Source: Deltaproteobacteria bacterium
GTDB lineage: Bacteria > Desulfobacterota > DSM-4660 > Desulfatiglandales > HGW-15
NCBI GenBank assembly: GCA_030671095.1
Contig: DAOVAK010000088.1
Location: forward strand, 1 to 8,512
Length of the DNA: 8,512 bases
Direction of reading: 5' to 3'
Part shown: positions 1-6,799 of the stretch, piece by piece
Position numbering within the stretch: the first letter of the stretch is position 1
How the letters are laid out: each line of letters starts with the position of its first letter
Made by a program: the position numbers and the translations under genes
The notes under the pieces: generated by a model
What the model was told of the DNA's origin: nothing
Seen by the model: only the letters and a program-made list of their open reading frames with translations
Database searches by the model: none

Positions 1-398
1 GTGCATGCGTCTACGCACATAGGCTTTTCCAGAGGCGGGACACTTTCACACATATCGCACTTGAGCGGGAGACCTGAATCCGGATCTCTGAACGCACCCC
101 TCGACGGGCAGGAGGCCGGGCAGAAGGTGCACTCGTCGTACTCCTTGCCGTCGATCATGTAACGGTTTCTCCCGTTACATTCGGCTTCCGTATACTGACC
201 GGCCCGTATCGGCACAAATATATCTCGCGTTTCGTCCATGACGACCATGATCCGGGAACGTGCGGTATTAACCGAGCTATATTTCGGTATGGCGTGGAAG
301 GCGGAGCACGCTATCTCACATGCCCTGCAGCCCACACATTTCTTGGTATCCACCTTTATTTCTTTGACTATTCTTGTTTTTTTCCCATTGTTGTCCAC
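1..398 (-). CDS. Poly-[4Fe-4S] ferredoxin subunit of a BamB/AOR-type enzyme (3' end outside window)
   Basis: Electron-transfer subunit expected to accept or donate low-potential electrons for the AOR-family protein encoded just upstream, in the manner of BamC or the AOR ferredoxin subunit. The 132 visible codons show CVGCRACEIAC (residues 21-31, classic CxxCxxCxxxC), C74, CTFCPASC (90-97), CDMC (114-117) and CVDAC (128-132), 12 Cys in all, so at least two and probably more [4Fe-4S] clusters. There is no signal peptide, so it is cytoplasmic. I chose the GTG start at 396-398 because a GGAAGGGGG ribosome binding site lies 7 nt before it; this start is 17 nt after the AOR stop, which implies co-transcription. 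The frame stays open to the window edge. A plain ferredoxin-like dehydrogenase subunit is the alternative. Family is certain, BamC orthology is inferred. Confidence 0.86.
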   Translation of the reverse strand, partial: MDNNGKKTRIVKEIKVDTKKCVGCRACEIACSAFHAIPKYSSVNTARSRIMVVMDETRDIFVPIRAGQYTEAECNGRNRYMIDGKEYDECTFCPASCPSRGAFRDPDSGLPLKCDMCESVPPLEKPMCVDAC

Positions 399-415
399 GG
401 TGACGCCCCCTTCCT

Positions 416-2374
416 TTATTCCTTCTCTTTCTTGGCCCTGGCATCTTTGAGGGCAGTCACTTCATTCCCGGTCAAAATGCCCCTCTTGATGAGGTCTTCC
501 GCCACGTAGCCCAAACTCAATTTCTCCAGGGTCTCTTTGGTGGGAATCCCATCAAAGGTCCAACCTTTGAAGTCATAATATTTGGTCAGCAGCAGCTGCT
601 CATACTCCTCATTCCTTACCGCCCAGTGATCCTCCGGCGGCCTCTCCATGAATCTCCTCAGTCCCAATCTGTTATTGAGGGCTCTGAGCAGATTCCGGTT
701 CCTCTCGAAGCATTCCCATAGCCTGTCTTTGTCAAACTCCATCCCCGTCGTGCAGGTGATTATCTGCGGCATATTCCATACATGATATCCTGTGGTGCCG
801 CCAAACTGGCCTCTGAATGAGGACACGAATCCGCAAAGCCCCAAGGAATCATCCAGGTAGTGCATGCACTCATTCCAATCACAAATTTCGACCATCGCCT
901 GGTCGGACAACTGATCACGTTTTTCCCACTGCCGGAACCACTCATGGAACTTCTTATCCGGGACCGCGACCCAGTTCCTGATGAACTCTTCCTTCAGCTC
1001 CGGATCAGTGATCGGGTCCTGCGGGAAGGAGCCTTCAATCTGGGTGATAGCCATGTCCTCACCGGTGGCTATCATAAGGAAATAGGCCGGATTGAGTTTG
1101 CCCAGCTTGATGGGTAACTGTTCGAATTTTTTGACAGTGTTGTGATCAAATTTCTCGGCGCCGTTACCAATTATGGCAGCCGCACCGGATACGCCATAGG
1201 CGAGAACATCTCCTATGCCATCTCTAAATGCTATTTTCTGAAGGAGATAGTAGAACCTTTGCCTCACGTCGGAGGGCATCCCAGGAAAGTCTTTTTCCGT
1301 CAGAATCCCGGCATCCAGGAGCTCGAGGGCAAAGGCGATAACCTGCGGCGTTGAGTAGGAGTCCAACCCTAAGTCCATAGAAATTGGGAGTATCTCGTAG
1401 GTGAAGTCCAGCTCCTGGAAGGCGGCCATGTGATAGGTGTCTTTTCCGTAGCACTTATAGGAAAATCTTCGCCGGTTCGGCCACTGAATGAGATTGTGGC
1501 ATGCCTTCGGGCAGTTCCAGCAACCTGTCCAGCGGTTCATGTGGTCGTACTTGAGGTTCCGCCATCTCTCTTCGAGAGAAGCACTCCAGAAGTTCTTTCG
1601 TCGTACACGGGCATTGCCCCAGGAGAAATTGTTGTGATGGAAGCTGTCATCTTCATCGGTGGCCATCCAGTCCCCGATATTCGGGTTCGCATCAAGCTCC
1701 TTCCTCAGGCGTGAGCACATCTCCCAGGCTTCAGCGGGGTGGGCGAGATTCACGTCTTTTGTTCCCCGGATGGCAATCGCCTTCAGCTTCTTGGCCCCCA
1801 TGACCGGGCCTGGCCCTCGAGCGGCGCTCGAGTTGCCGCAATCGATCGAAGCCATAATGACCCTATGCTCCCCGGCCGGACCAATGGCAGCCACCCAGGC
1901 CCTTTTATCGTTCAACTCCTCCTTGATCAAGCGCTGAGTGTCAACCATGCCTCTTCCGCGAAGATGCCTGGCATCACGGATCTCAACTTTGTCGTTGTGT
2001 ATCGCTAGGTAGACCAGGTCGGGCGCCTCGCCCCGAATGACTATTCTGTCATAACCGGCCATTTTCATTTCCGGCCCGAAAAATCCGCCCATCAGTGAAT
2101 GCCCCATCAATCCGTTCACCGGGGCAATGGTATTGACCGACACGCGGTTTGCGCCGGGAACGCATGTGCCGTTCAGAAGACCGTTACCGAATATGAGCAG
2201 GTTGTCGGGAGACCATGGATCGGTGCCCGGAGGAACCCGATCAAATAGCAGCTTTGCGTCCATACCGTTCCCCCCGAGATACAATGCAGTATCTCTCGGA
2301 TCGGTCTCTACCTTATCAATGCTTCCCTTTGACAAATCAACTTCCAATTGGAAGCCTGTTTCAGCGTACCTCAT
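416..2374 (-). CDS. BamB-like tungsten aldehyde:ferredoxin oxidoreductase family protein
   Basis: AOR-family catalytic subunit with a tungsten bis-metallopterin and one [4Fe-4S] cluster, 652 aa. It is closer in length and motifs to BamB of class II benzoyl-CoA reductase than to classical AOR (about 600 aa). Seen: pterin-binding N-domain with GHSLMGGFFGPEMKMAGYD (residues 91-109) and GPGPVMGAKKLKAIAIRG (187-204). The cluster ligands are C285, C288, C292 and, in the DDSLGLC motif, C514. C308 in the KCYGKDTYHMAAF stretch aligns, from memory, with the BamB cysteine that ligates tungsten (Cys322), which ordinary AORs lack. The ATG is preceded by GAGGGG with a 7-nt gap. The ferredoxin subunit follows 17 nt after the stop. 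Likely substrate is an aromatic or alicyclic CoA-thioester, but many BamB paralogues are uncharacterised and an aldehyde oxidoreductase role is not excluded, so no symbol is given. Cytoplasmic. Confidence 0.92.
   Translation of the reverse strand: MRYAETGFQLEVDLSKGSIDKVETDPRDTALYLGGNGMDAKLLFDRVPPGTDPWSPDNLLIFGNGLLNGTCVPGANRVSVNTIAPVNGLMGHSLMGGFFGPEMKMAGYDRIVIRGEAPDLVYLAIHNDKVEIRDARHLRGRGMVDTQRLIKEELNDKRAWVAAIGPAGEHRVIMASIDCGNSSAARGPGPVMGAKKLKAIAIRGTKDVNLAHPAEAWEMCSRLRKELDANPNIGDWMATDEDDSFHHNNFSWGNARVRRKNFWSASLEERWRNLKYDHMNRWTGCWNCPKACHNLIQWPNRRRFSYKCYGKDTYHMAAFQELDFTYEILPISMDLGLDSYSTPQVIAFALELLDAGILTEKDFPGMPSDVRQRFYYLLQKIAFRDGIGDVLAYGVSGAAAIIGNGAEKFDHNTVKKFEQLPIKLGKLNPAYFLMIATGEDMAITQIEGSFPQDPITDPELKEEFIRNWVAVPDKKFHEWFRQWEKRDQLSDQAMVEICDWNECMHYLDDSLGLCGFVSSFRGQFGGTTGYHVWNMPQIITCTTGMEFDKDRLWECFERNRNLLRALNNRLGLRRFMERPPEDHWAVRNEEYEQLLLTKYYDFKGWTFDGIPTKETLEKLSLGYVAEDLIKRGILTGNEVTALKDARAKKEKE
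2341..2354. repeat. Perfect 14-bp palindrome inside the start of the AOR gene
   Basis: CTTCCAATTGGAAG reads the same on both strands and lies 20 nt inside the BamB-like gene. Its TTCCA/TGGAA half-sites are loosely like IclR-type boxes. The homologous stretch of the truncated paralogue at 2677-2811 lacks the palindrome, so protein coding does not force it. It could be an operator, an mRNA hairpin near the start codon, or chance. Confidence 0.3.
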
Positions 2375-2397
2375 TTTTTTACCCCTCTAGGTCTCTT

Positions 2398-2419
2398 CGC
2401 AGCCTGATGTCTGGCTGCG
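2398..2419 (-). other. Hairpin in the leader of the AOR gene
   Basis: A perfect 7-bp stem (CGCAGCC / GGCTGCG) with an 8-nt loop lies between the 68-aa ORF stop and the AOR start, ending 24 nt before the ATG. No U-run follows, so it is not a canonical intrinsic terminator. It may stabilise or process the mRNA or separate the AOR message from upstream genes. No convincing promoter is visible in this 82-nt gap. Confidence 0.4.
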
Positions 2420-2456
2420 CAGGTTGTTAATACTTCACGTGCTTCCACGGCACTTT

Positions 2457-2663
2457 CTAATGGCGCGCGGTCATTGAGCCATGCCCGCCTTTCTTTTCCT
2501 TTACTTCAATTTTCTTAGGTTCTCTTGCTGGAGGCGCTACAGGAGTCTCTGTGACTGGAAGCAACCAAATAATCTCTCTCAGCGAATCCTTAAGAATTTG
2601 CTCGGCAGTTTCTATATCCGGGGCTTCGATCTCCTTTACGTTACAGTAAACCCTGAAATACAT
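2457..2663 (-). CDS. Small protein of unknown function (68 aa)
   Basis: I do not recognise this protein. The first ~40 residues look like a small folded unit with alternating hydrophobics and an amphipathic helix (ETAEQILKDSLREIIWLL, 18-35). A Pro- and Lys-rich, probably disordered tail with a Gly/His end follows (PPAREPKKIEVKEKKGG from residue 44). It has one Cys (C8), no membrane segment and no signal peptide. Translation is well supported: a perfect AGGAGG sits 7 nt before the ATG, directly after the stop codon of the truncated AOR-like ORF, so the two may be coupled. It lies 82 nt upstream of the full-length BamB-like gene. It might be a small accessory protein of AOR-type enzymes, but that rests on position alone. 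Confidence 0.6.
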   Translation of the reverse strand: MYFRVYCNVKEIEAPDIETAEQILKDSLREIIWLLPVTETPVAPPAREPKKIEVKEKKGGHGSMTARH

Positions 2664-2670
2664 GTCTTAA

Positions 2671-2676
2671 CCTCCT
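2671..2676 (-). promoter_or_regulatory. Consensus Shine-Dalgarno of the 68-aa ORF
   Basis: AGGAGG starts immediately after the TAG stop of the AOR-like remnant and lies 7 nt before the ATG at 2663. It is the best ribosome binding site in the window and the main evidence that the 68-aa ORF is translated. Its position suggests stop/reinitiation coupling with the remnant. Confidence 0.7.
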
Positions 2677-2811
2677 CTAATCACTTACTACCCGTCCCGT
2701 AATTATTGTTCGTTGCAGGTTGCCCATATTTCTTGGGTCGGTTTCCACCTTCTCAATGCTTCCTCGGGATAAATCAATTTCTAAATTATACCCTGCCTCT
2801 GCGTACCTCAT
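2677..2811 (-). pseudogene. Collapsed second BamB/AOR-like gene (44-codon remnant)
   Basis: The first 27 residues match the start of the full-length BamB-like protein at 21 of 27 positions, with only conservative changes (T/A, F/Y, Q/N, V/I, K/R, D/E). By my count 61 of the 81 corresponding bases are identical and most changes are at third codon positions. The leader before the ATG is also alike in both genes (GGGG, a short T/A stretch, ATGAGGTACGC). After ETDPR the similarity stops and the frame continues NMGNLQ then RTIITGRVVSD to a TAG. That tail resembles residues 631-641 of the intact protein (RGILTGNEVTA), which would fit an in-frame internal deletion of roughly 600 codons; this part is weak. 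It cannot be a functional enzyme. It is either a degraded paralogue or a translated leader for the next ORF. Confidence 0.72.
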
Positions 2812-2824
2812 TTTTTAACCCCCC

Positions 2825-2839
2825 AGGCTTAGTAAGCCT
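2825..2839. repeat. 15-bp palindrome upstream of the AOR-like remnant
   Basis: AGGCTTAGTAAGCCT has 7-bp arms around a single central base and lies 13 nt upstream of the remnant start and 37 nt after the fdhD stop. The loop is too short and there is no U-run for an intrinsic terminator, so a site for a dimeric regulator is more likely than a terminator. No such sequence precedes the intact AOR gene. Confidence 0.4.
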
Positions 2840-2876
2840 TTAATAATGAATCAAAATACTTATTTGCCTTTTCCGC

Positions 2877-3671
2877 TTATTTTCTTATTATCCGTTTTTC
2901 CCCACAATAGAGTATCAATTCAGACTCTTCTGGAGCGCAGGCCAAGGTCATATTCAGGGTCTGCCCCATTTCAACGGCAAGAGCCGTAGGACGGGATTTG
3001 CTTACAATAATGGGCAGGCGGGCCCTGGCCGCCTTTTGCACCAGTTCGTAACTTATCCTGGAAGAGAGAATCACCATTACGGCATCTCTTAGATCTCCAT
3101 CAAGTAAGAGTTTCCCGATGGCCTTGTCCAGGGCATTATGCCGGCCAACGTCCTCGGCAAAAGACAAGGTGTCAAGCCGGGAATCGAAAAGCATGGCGGC
3201 ATGGGACCCTCGGGTCCTGTCGTAATAGGCCTGGTTTTCTGAAAGCTCGTCAATACACACAAAAATCTTATCAATGTCGATCTGGATGTTGTGTTCTGCC
3301 GGTATCAGGATCTGATACAGGTCCTTCACCATCTCTTTGCCGCAAATGCCACAGCTCGTCTGACTTATAAAGCCCCTTCGCTCAAGAATTTCAAGGACCT
3401 TTTCCCGTCTTTCGGGTTTGAGTCTGACATCCACGACATTCGGGTCAAGATCCCGGCAGAAACCTATTGTCGCGAAATCATTCGAGTTATCCGCAAGCCC
3501 TTCACCAAGGCAGAAACCCGCAGCATGGGGTATCTCTTCACCAGGCGTCCGCATAACAACAGAATAGGGCTTGTCATCAACACGGATTAAAAGGGGCTCC
3601 TCCTGAATCAGCTCATGATCGCCGTTCCGGCAGAGCCCTTTTTCACAACGGATAACTCCATAACTTTCCAT
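2877..3671 (-). CDS. fdhD: FdhD, sulfurtransferase for molybdenum/tungsten bis-PGD enzymes
   Basis: FdhD binds the bis-MGD cofactor and passes sulfur from a cysteine desulfurase onto the metal, which is needed for active formate dehydrogenase and relatives. At 264 aa it has normal family length. Seen: the sulfur-transfer motif TSCGICG (C107, C110), the EDVGRHNALDK signature (173-183), SSRISYELVQKA (203-214, usually SGR) and the SRPTALAVEMG stretch (226-236). No signal peptide, so cytoplasmic. It starts 66 nt after the molybdopterin oxidoreductase stop on the same strand, which makes that enzyme its likely client and suggests one transcript. The ATG at 3671 is the only sensible start; the nearest SD-like GGAAG lies 13 nt upstream, longer than usual, and belongs to an 18-bp repeat also found at 6800. 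Two further Cys (C9, C14) sit in the N-terminal tail. Confidence 0.95.
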   Translation of the reverse strand: MESYGVIRCEKGLCRNGDHELIQEEPLLIRVDDKPYSVVMRTPGEEIPHAAGFCLGEGLADNSNDFATIGFCRDLDPNVVDVRLKPERREKVLEILERRGFISQTSCGICGKEMVKDLYQILIPAEHNIQIDIDKIFVCIDELSENQAYYDRTRGSHAAMLFDSRLDTLSFAEDVGRHNALDKAIGKLLLDGDLRDAVMVILSSRISYELVQKAARARLPIIVSKSRPTALAVEMGQTLNMTLACAPEESELILYCGEKRIIRK

Positions 3672-3675
3672 TCGT

Positions 3676-3693
3676 TGATAAGAACTTCCTTTT
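3676..3693. repeat. 18-bp direct repeat, copy 1
   Basis: TGATAAGAACTTCCTTTT occurs here, between the molybdopterin oxidoreductase stop and the fdhD start, and again at 6800-6817 in the same orientation. The flanks differ at both ends. Read on the minus strand it contributes the SD-like GGAAG before fdhD. The two copies bracket iclR and the oxidoreductase. Confidence 0.6.
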
Positions 3694-3737
3694 TCATCTA
3701 CATAAGTGTTTACAGGATCCCTATTCTACGGTGCCTC

Positions 3738-5792
3738 TTATGCGTCAGCCGTACGGATGGAGCACATGAGGGATTTCATGTCAGGATACCCCAGGATGCA
3801 CTCCCTGCACTGGACATCGGTAAGCAGGTTGGCATTGGCCTCCCCGGACCAGCCGTGGGGCACAAAGACCACCCCTTCTGCGACCCTGTCGTCGACCGTT
3901 GCCTTCATCTTGACCTGTCCCCGGTTGGTCGTCACAACGACCTGATCCCCATCCGAAATGCGGTACTCTTTGGCAGTCTGTGGGCCGATCTCGGTCATAG
4001 GCTCGGGATAGGCCTCTTTCAACGCCTTGACGTTGCGATGTTGACTGTGGGTGTAGTAGTAGTTGCGGTTCCCTGTGGAGAGAATCAGCGGGTACTTGTC
4101 GATGAACTCCTTGGCAGCACTCATGGGGCTCCTTTCCGGTTCCTGATAGTCCGGAAGGGGACTGAAGCCCACCTTCTCCAGGGCCTCGCTGTATATCTCA
4201 ATCTTGTGGGAAGGGGTACGGAACTGGCCCTCTGCAATGCCGTATTGCTTTTCCTGGTAAAAATCCCCTCCAGGCTTCTCATTCATGAGATAATCAAAGG
4301 GCAGACCAGAAGGGCTCAGCTCAAAGGTCACCAGTTCCTCCTCAGACTTCCAGGGGAACAGGTCCGCCATATCCAGACGCTTGCCCAATTCGGTGTAAAG
4401 CTTCCACTCGGACCAGCTCTCATGGAGAGGCTCGATACATTTTTTGCGCAACATCAAATAGGGCATGCAGTGACAGACATTGTAGGTGTAGGCCACGCCC
4501 CATTTCTCCAAGTGGGAACAGGCGGGCAGCACGTAATGGGCCTCCTTGCAGGTCTCGCTCATGAACATGTCATGGACCACCAGGAGGTCGAGCTTTCGAA
4601 AGGCCTCCCGAAAGGCATTGGTGTCCGGCATGGAAACCAGGGGATTGCCCCCCACCACCAGAAAGGCCTTCAGTTTATCGGGGATGCTCTCCGGTACGAC
4701 CGTCACAACACCATAGGGGCTCTTGCGGCCCCAGACCTCAAAAAACAGAGGATACTGGTCCGCGCCCAGGGGCTCCCCTTCCACCTTCAATCCCACGTTG
4801 CCAAAGGCAAGGCGGGGGCTGATCACCCAACCGCCGGGCACATTGATGTTGCCCGTGATGACCTGAAGGATGGAAAAGGCACGGCTGTTCTGGGTGCCGT
4901 TGGCCGTCTGATCCTGGGTGCAGGTTCCCTGAAAGATGCTCGCCCCCTTTGTGCCGGCAAACATTCGGGCGAGTTTGCGGATGTCATCGGCCGACACCCA
5001 TGTGATCTCCTCGGCCCATTCCGGGGTGTACTGCTGCACGTGGGGGACCAGTTTGTCAAAACCGAGGGTATTCTCCTCGATGAATGCCTCGTCATAGAGC
5101 TTCTCGTTGATGATGACATTCATCATGGCCAGGGCAAGGGCCCCATCCGTACCCGGTCGTATCTTGAGGTACATCTCTGCCTTGTCTGCCAGCGGGATGC
5201 GCCTGGCATCAATCACCACCAGCCTGGCCCCCTTGGCCAGGTTTTCCTCCATGGCCATCTTCAGGGGGAAATCAGAGGCATCCGGGTTGTGGCCCCAGAG
5301 GATGTACAGGTTGGTGTCCTTTTCTTCCACGGGGTACTTGCCGAAGGTGATCTGGCGGGTGCGGATGCGCATGCGGTAGCAGACACTCTCGACAGAGAAG
5401 AAATTGGGGGATCCAAAGGCGGCCTTGAACCGCTGGGTCAGGCCTGCCATCTCCAGGTTTTCCACCCCGATGGAGCCACAGAAAACACCCAGTATCTGGG
5501 GTCCGAATTCTTCCCTGAGCCGGTCCAGCTTCTCTGCTATCTCATCCAGGGCCTGGTCCCAGGAGACCGCCTCAAAACCGCCGTTCACCCGTTTCAGGGG
5601 TTGCTTGATGCGGTCGGGGCTGTAAATGTTTTCAAGGGCGTTTTCTCCCTTGGGGCAGAGCTTCCCCTTGTTGAGAGGATGGGATTCCAGGCCCTCGATC
5701 TTTACGGCCCTCCCGTCTTCCACCGTGACCCTGCACCCGCAGCTGTGATAGCAGAGCGTACAGTCCGTCAGTATCTCTTTTCTTTCTCCCAT
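3738..5792 (-). CDS. Cytoplasmic molybdopterin oxidoreductase, acetylene-hydratase/formate-dehydrogenase-like (DMSO reductase family)
   Basis: Member of the DMSO reductase family using Mo or W bis-PGD and one [4Fe-4S] cluster; 684 aa, within family range. Seen: cluster ligands C11, C14, C18 and C46, followed by K48 (LCPKG) as in formate dehydrogenases; SWDQALDEIAEKL (77-89); probable metal ligand C138 in ESVCYRMR; the RPGTDGALALAMMNVIINEKLYDEA stretch in the middle; and a C-terminal cofactor-capping domain with NRNYYYTHSQHR. There is no twin-arginine signal. The layout resembles acetylene hydratase from memory, but Y15 replaces the catalytic Asp after the second cluster Cys and Y139 replaces an Ile after the metal ligand, so hydratase activity is unlikely. 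The ATG has AAGGAGA 7 nt upstream. Lying after iclR and before fdhD, it is the likely target of both. Substrate unknown; formate or an aromatic compound are guesses. Confidence 0.9.
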   Translation of the reverse strand: MGERKEILTDCTLCYHSCGCRVTVEDGRAVKIEGLESHPLNKGKLCPKGENALENIYSPDRIKQPLKRVNGGFEAVSWDQALDEIAEKLDRLREEFGPQILGVFCGSIGVENLEMAGLTQRFKAAFGSPNFFSVESVCYRMRIRTRQITFGKYPVEEKDTNLYILWGHNPDASDFPLKMAMEENLAKGARLVVIDARRIPLADKAEMYLKIRPGTDGALALAMMNVIINEKLYDEAFIEENTLGFDKLVPHVQQYTPEWAEEITWVSADDIRKLARMFAGTKGASIFQGTCTQDQTANGTQNSRAFSILQVITGNINVPGGWVISPRLAFGNVGLKVEGEPLGADQYPLFFEVWGRKSPYGVVTVVPESIPDKLKAFLVVGGNPLVSMPDTNAFREAFRKLDLLVVHDMFMSETCKEAHYVLPACSHLEKWGVAYTYNVCHCMPYLMLRKKCIEPLHESWSEWKLYTELGKRLDMADLFPWKSEEELVTFELSPSGLPFDYLMNEKPGGDFYQEKQYGIAEGQFRTPSHKIEIYSEALEKVGFSPLPDYQEPERSPMSAAKEFIDKYPLILSTGNRNYYYTHSQHRNVKALKEAYPEPMTEIGPQTAKEYRISDGDQVVVTTNRGQVKMKATVDDRVAEGVVFVPHGWSGEANANLLTDVQCRECILGYPDMKSLMCSIRTADA

Positions 5793-5820
5793 AACTGCAT
5801 CTCCTTTCTTGTATTAGGTT

Positions 5821-5850
5821 TTTATCAATGGCGTTTACCGATGATCTCAA
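5821..5850 (-). promoter_or_regulatory. Weak promoter candidate for the molybdopterin oxidoreductase
   Basis: On the minus strand TTGAGA (5845-5850) and GATAAA (5821-5826) are 18 nt apart, 28 nt before the ATG at 5792. The -35 matches five of six consensus bases, the -10 only four. Read-through from iclR is an equal possibility. Confidence 0.28.
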
Positions 5851-5902
5851 GGCATCGGGTGTTCTGCCCGGTCCGAAGGCCCAACGACCGTTGTTCATGT
5901 TT

Positions 5903-5920
5903 TTTGCACCTTATTGCAAA
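5903..5920. repeat. Inverted repeat overlapping the iclR stop codon
   Basis: TTTGCACCTTATTGCAAA has perfect 6-bp arms (TTTGCA / TGCAAA) around 6 nt. It covers the end of iclR and lies about 110 nt upstream of the oxidoreductase start. On the transcribed strand no U-run follows, so it is not a terminator. It could be an operator for the IclR protein or a small hairpin. Confidence 0.35.
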
Positions 5921-6681
5921 CGATAATTAATCTCTTCGGAAATCCCTTTTAGTAACTCTGTTAACTCCGGGATGGAGGCCTTGGGCACCTGGCGCGTCAG
6001 ACCAACAGCCCAGATGGCGGCTTGAAGATCCCTGCCGTTTGCCTTAATGGGTATGGCAAAGGCAACCATCCCCTCAATGTACTCTTCTCTGTCATAGGCG
6101 ATGCCTTGTTTGCGAACTTCAAGAATCTCCTCTTTATAGACCGCCTTATCGATAATGGAGTAGGGTGTATATCTTTTGAGCTCGGTTCGAGCGAGGATCT
6201 CGTCGATTTCTTCATCAGACAGCTGTGAAAGCATCGCCTTAATGCCGGCGCCCGCCAAGATCGGCATCCGCATGCCGATTTCCGATGACAATTTAATCCC
6301 ATAGGCCGAATCCACTTTATCGATAAGAATGACCTGGCCATCGGAACGAAGCCCTAAGAAGGCCGAAAGCTTGGTTTTCTCGTTGATCGTCTCCAAATAA
6401 GGATGTGCGGTCTGTATGAGCTCAGAGCGCTTCCCCGCCATGTTTCCAAGAATATAGAAGCGCGTGCCGAAGACAAATTTGCCGTCAGCTTGATTCTCTA
6501 GGACATTAAGGTCCATGAGGGTATGGACGATGTTGAACACCGTGCTCTTATTCAGGTCAAGCTTCCCGGATATGCCGCTGATGCCCATGGGTTCTTTCGA
6601 TTGGGCAAGCAACTCCAGGATAGCAAAACACTTGTCTATGGCTGGCACTCTTTTGAATGCGGGGGGCATAATGGAATCCAA
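5911..6681 (-). CDS. IclR-family transcriptional regulator
   Basis: A 256-aa DNA-binding regulator of a family that often controls aromatic catabolism in response to a small ligand. Seen: N-terminal winged helix-turn-helix at about residues 15-75 (AIDKCFAILELLAQ, then KLDLNKSTVFNIVHTL) and a C-terminal GAF-like effector domain at about 85-255 with GMRMPILAGAGIKAMLS and the family signature region GIAYDREEYIEGMVAFAIPI. The start is probably the TTG at 6679-6681: AAGGA lies 6 nt before it, whereas the in-frame ATG at 6667-6669 is 18 nt from that site. Using the ATG would shorten the protein by 4 residues. A good promoter and a near-palindrome sit just upstream, suggesting autoregulation. The oxidoreductase gene follows after 118 nt on the same strand and is the most likely regulated gene. 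The ligand cannot be read from the sequence. Confidence 0.94.
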   Translation of the reverse strand: MDSIMPPAFKRVPAIDKCFAILELLAQSKEPMGISGISGKLDLNKSTVFNIVHTLMDLNVLENQADGKFVFGTRFYILGNMAGKRSELIQTAHPYLETINEKTKLSAFLGLRSDGQVILIDKVDSAYGIKLSSEIGMRMPILAGAGIKAMLSQLSDEEIDEILARTELKRYTPYSIIDKAVYKEEILEVRKQGIAYDREEYIEGMVAFAIPIKANGRDLQAAIWAVGLTRQVPKASIPELTELLKGISEEINYRLQ

Positions 6682-6694
6682 AGTTGTTCCTTAT

Positions 6695-6710
6695 AGAAAA
6701 CGCGTGTTCT
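6695..6710. promoter_or_regulatory. Near-palindromic operator candidate at the iclR start site
   Basis: AGAAAACGCGTGTTCT is a 16-bp palindrome with one mismatched pair (7 of 8 pairs match) around ACGCGT. It begins where the -10 box ends and would cover the transcription start and leader of iclR, a position suited to repression. Binding by IclR itself is inferred from position only. Confidence 0.45.
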
Positions 6711-6739
6711 TTATATGAAACAAAACCTGTAAATGTCAA
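6710..6739 (-). promoter_or_regulatory. Sigma70-type promoter of iclR
   Basis: On the minus strand TTGACA (6734-6739, full consensus) and TATAAA (6710-6715) are separated by 18 nt, about 28 nt upstream of the TTG start. It is the strongest promoter-like sequence in the window and fits the iclR leader. Confidence 0.7.
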
Positions 6740-6799
6740 GGGAAAAAAGCTGAAAAAGTAATGTGAAAAAGTCTGTAGGGCTAGGGGTGATAGGTGAGG

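Noticed and set aside
2825..2839. Intrinsic terminator of fdhD
   Set aside because: One-base loop and no U-run on the transcribed strand; treated as an operator-like palindrome instead.
5331..5385. Selenocysteine codon at the metal-ligand position of the oxidoreductase
   Set aside because: The ligand codon is a normal Cys codon (C138), with no in-frame TGA in the gene.
3615..5930. 771-codon open frame on the plus strand
   Set aside because: It lies antisense over the molybdopterin oxidoreductase, whose motifs are unmistakable. The plus-strand product shows no known domain, is rich in His/Gly/Leu as expected of an antisense frame of high-GC coding DNA, and has no sensible ribosome binding site.
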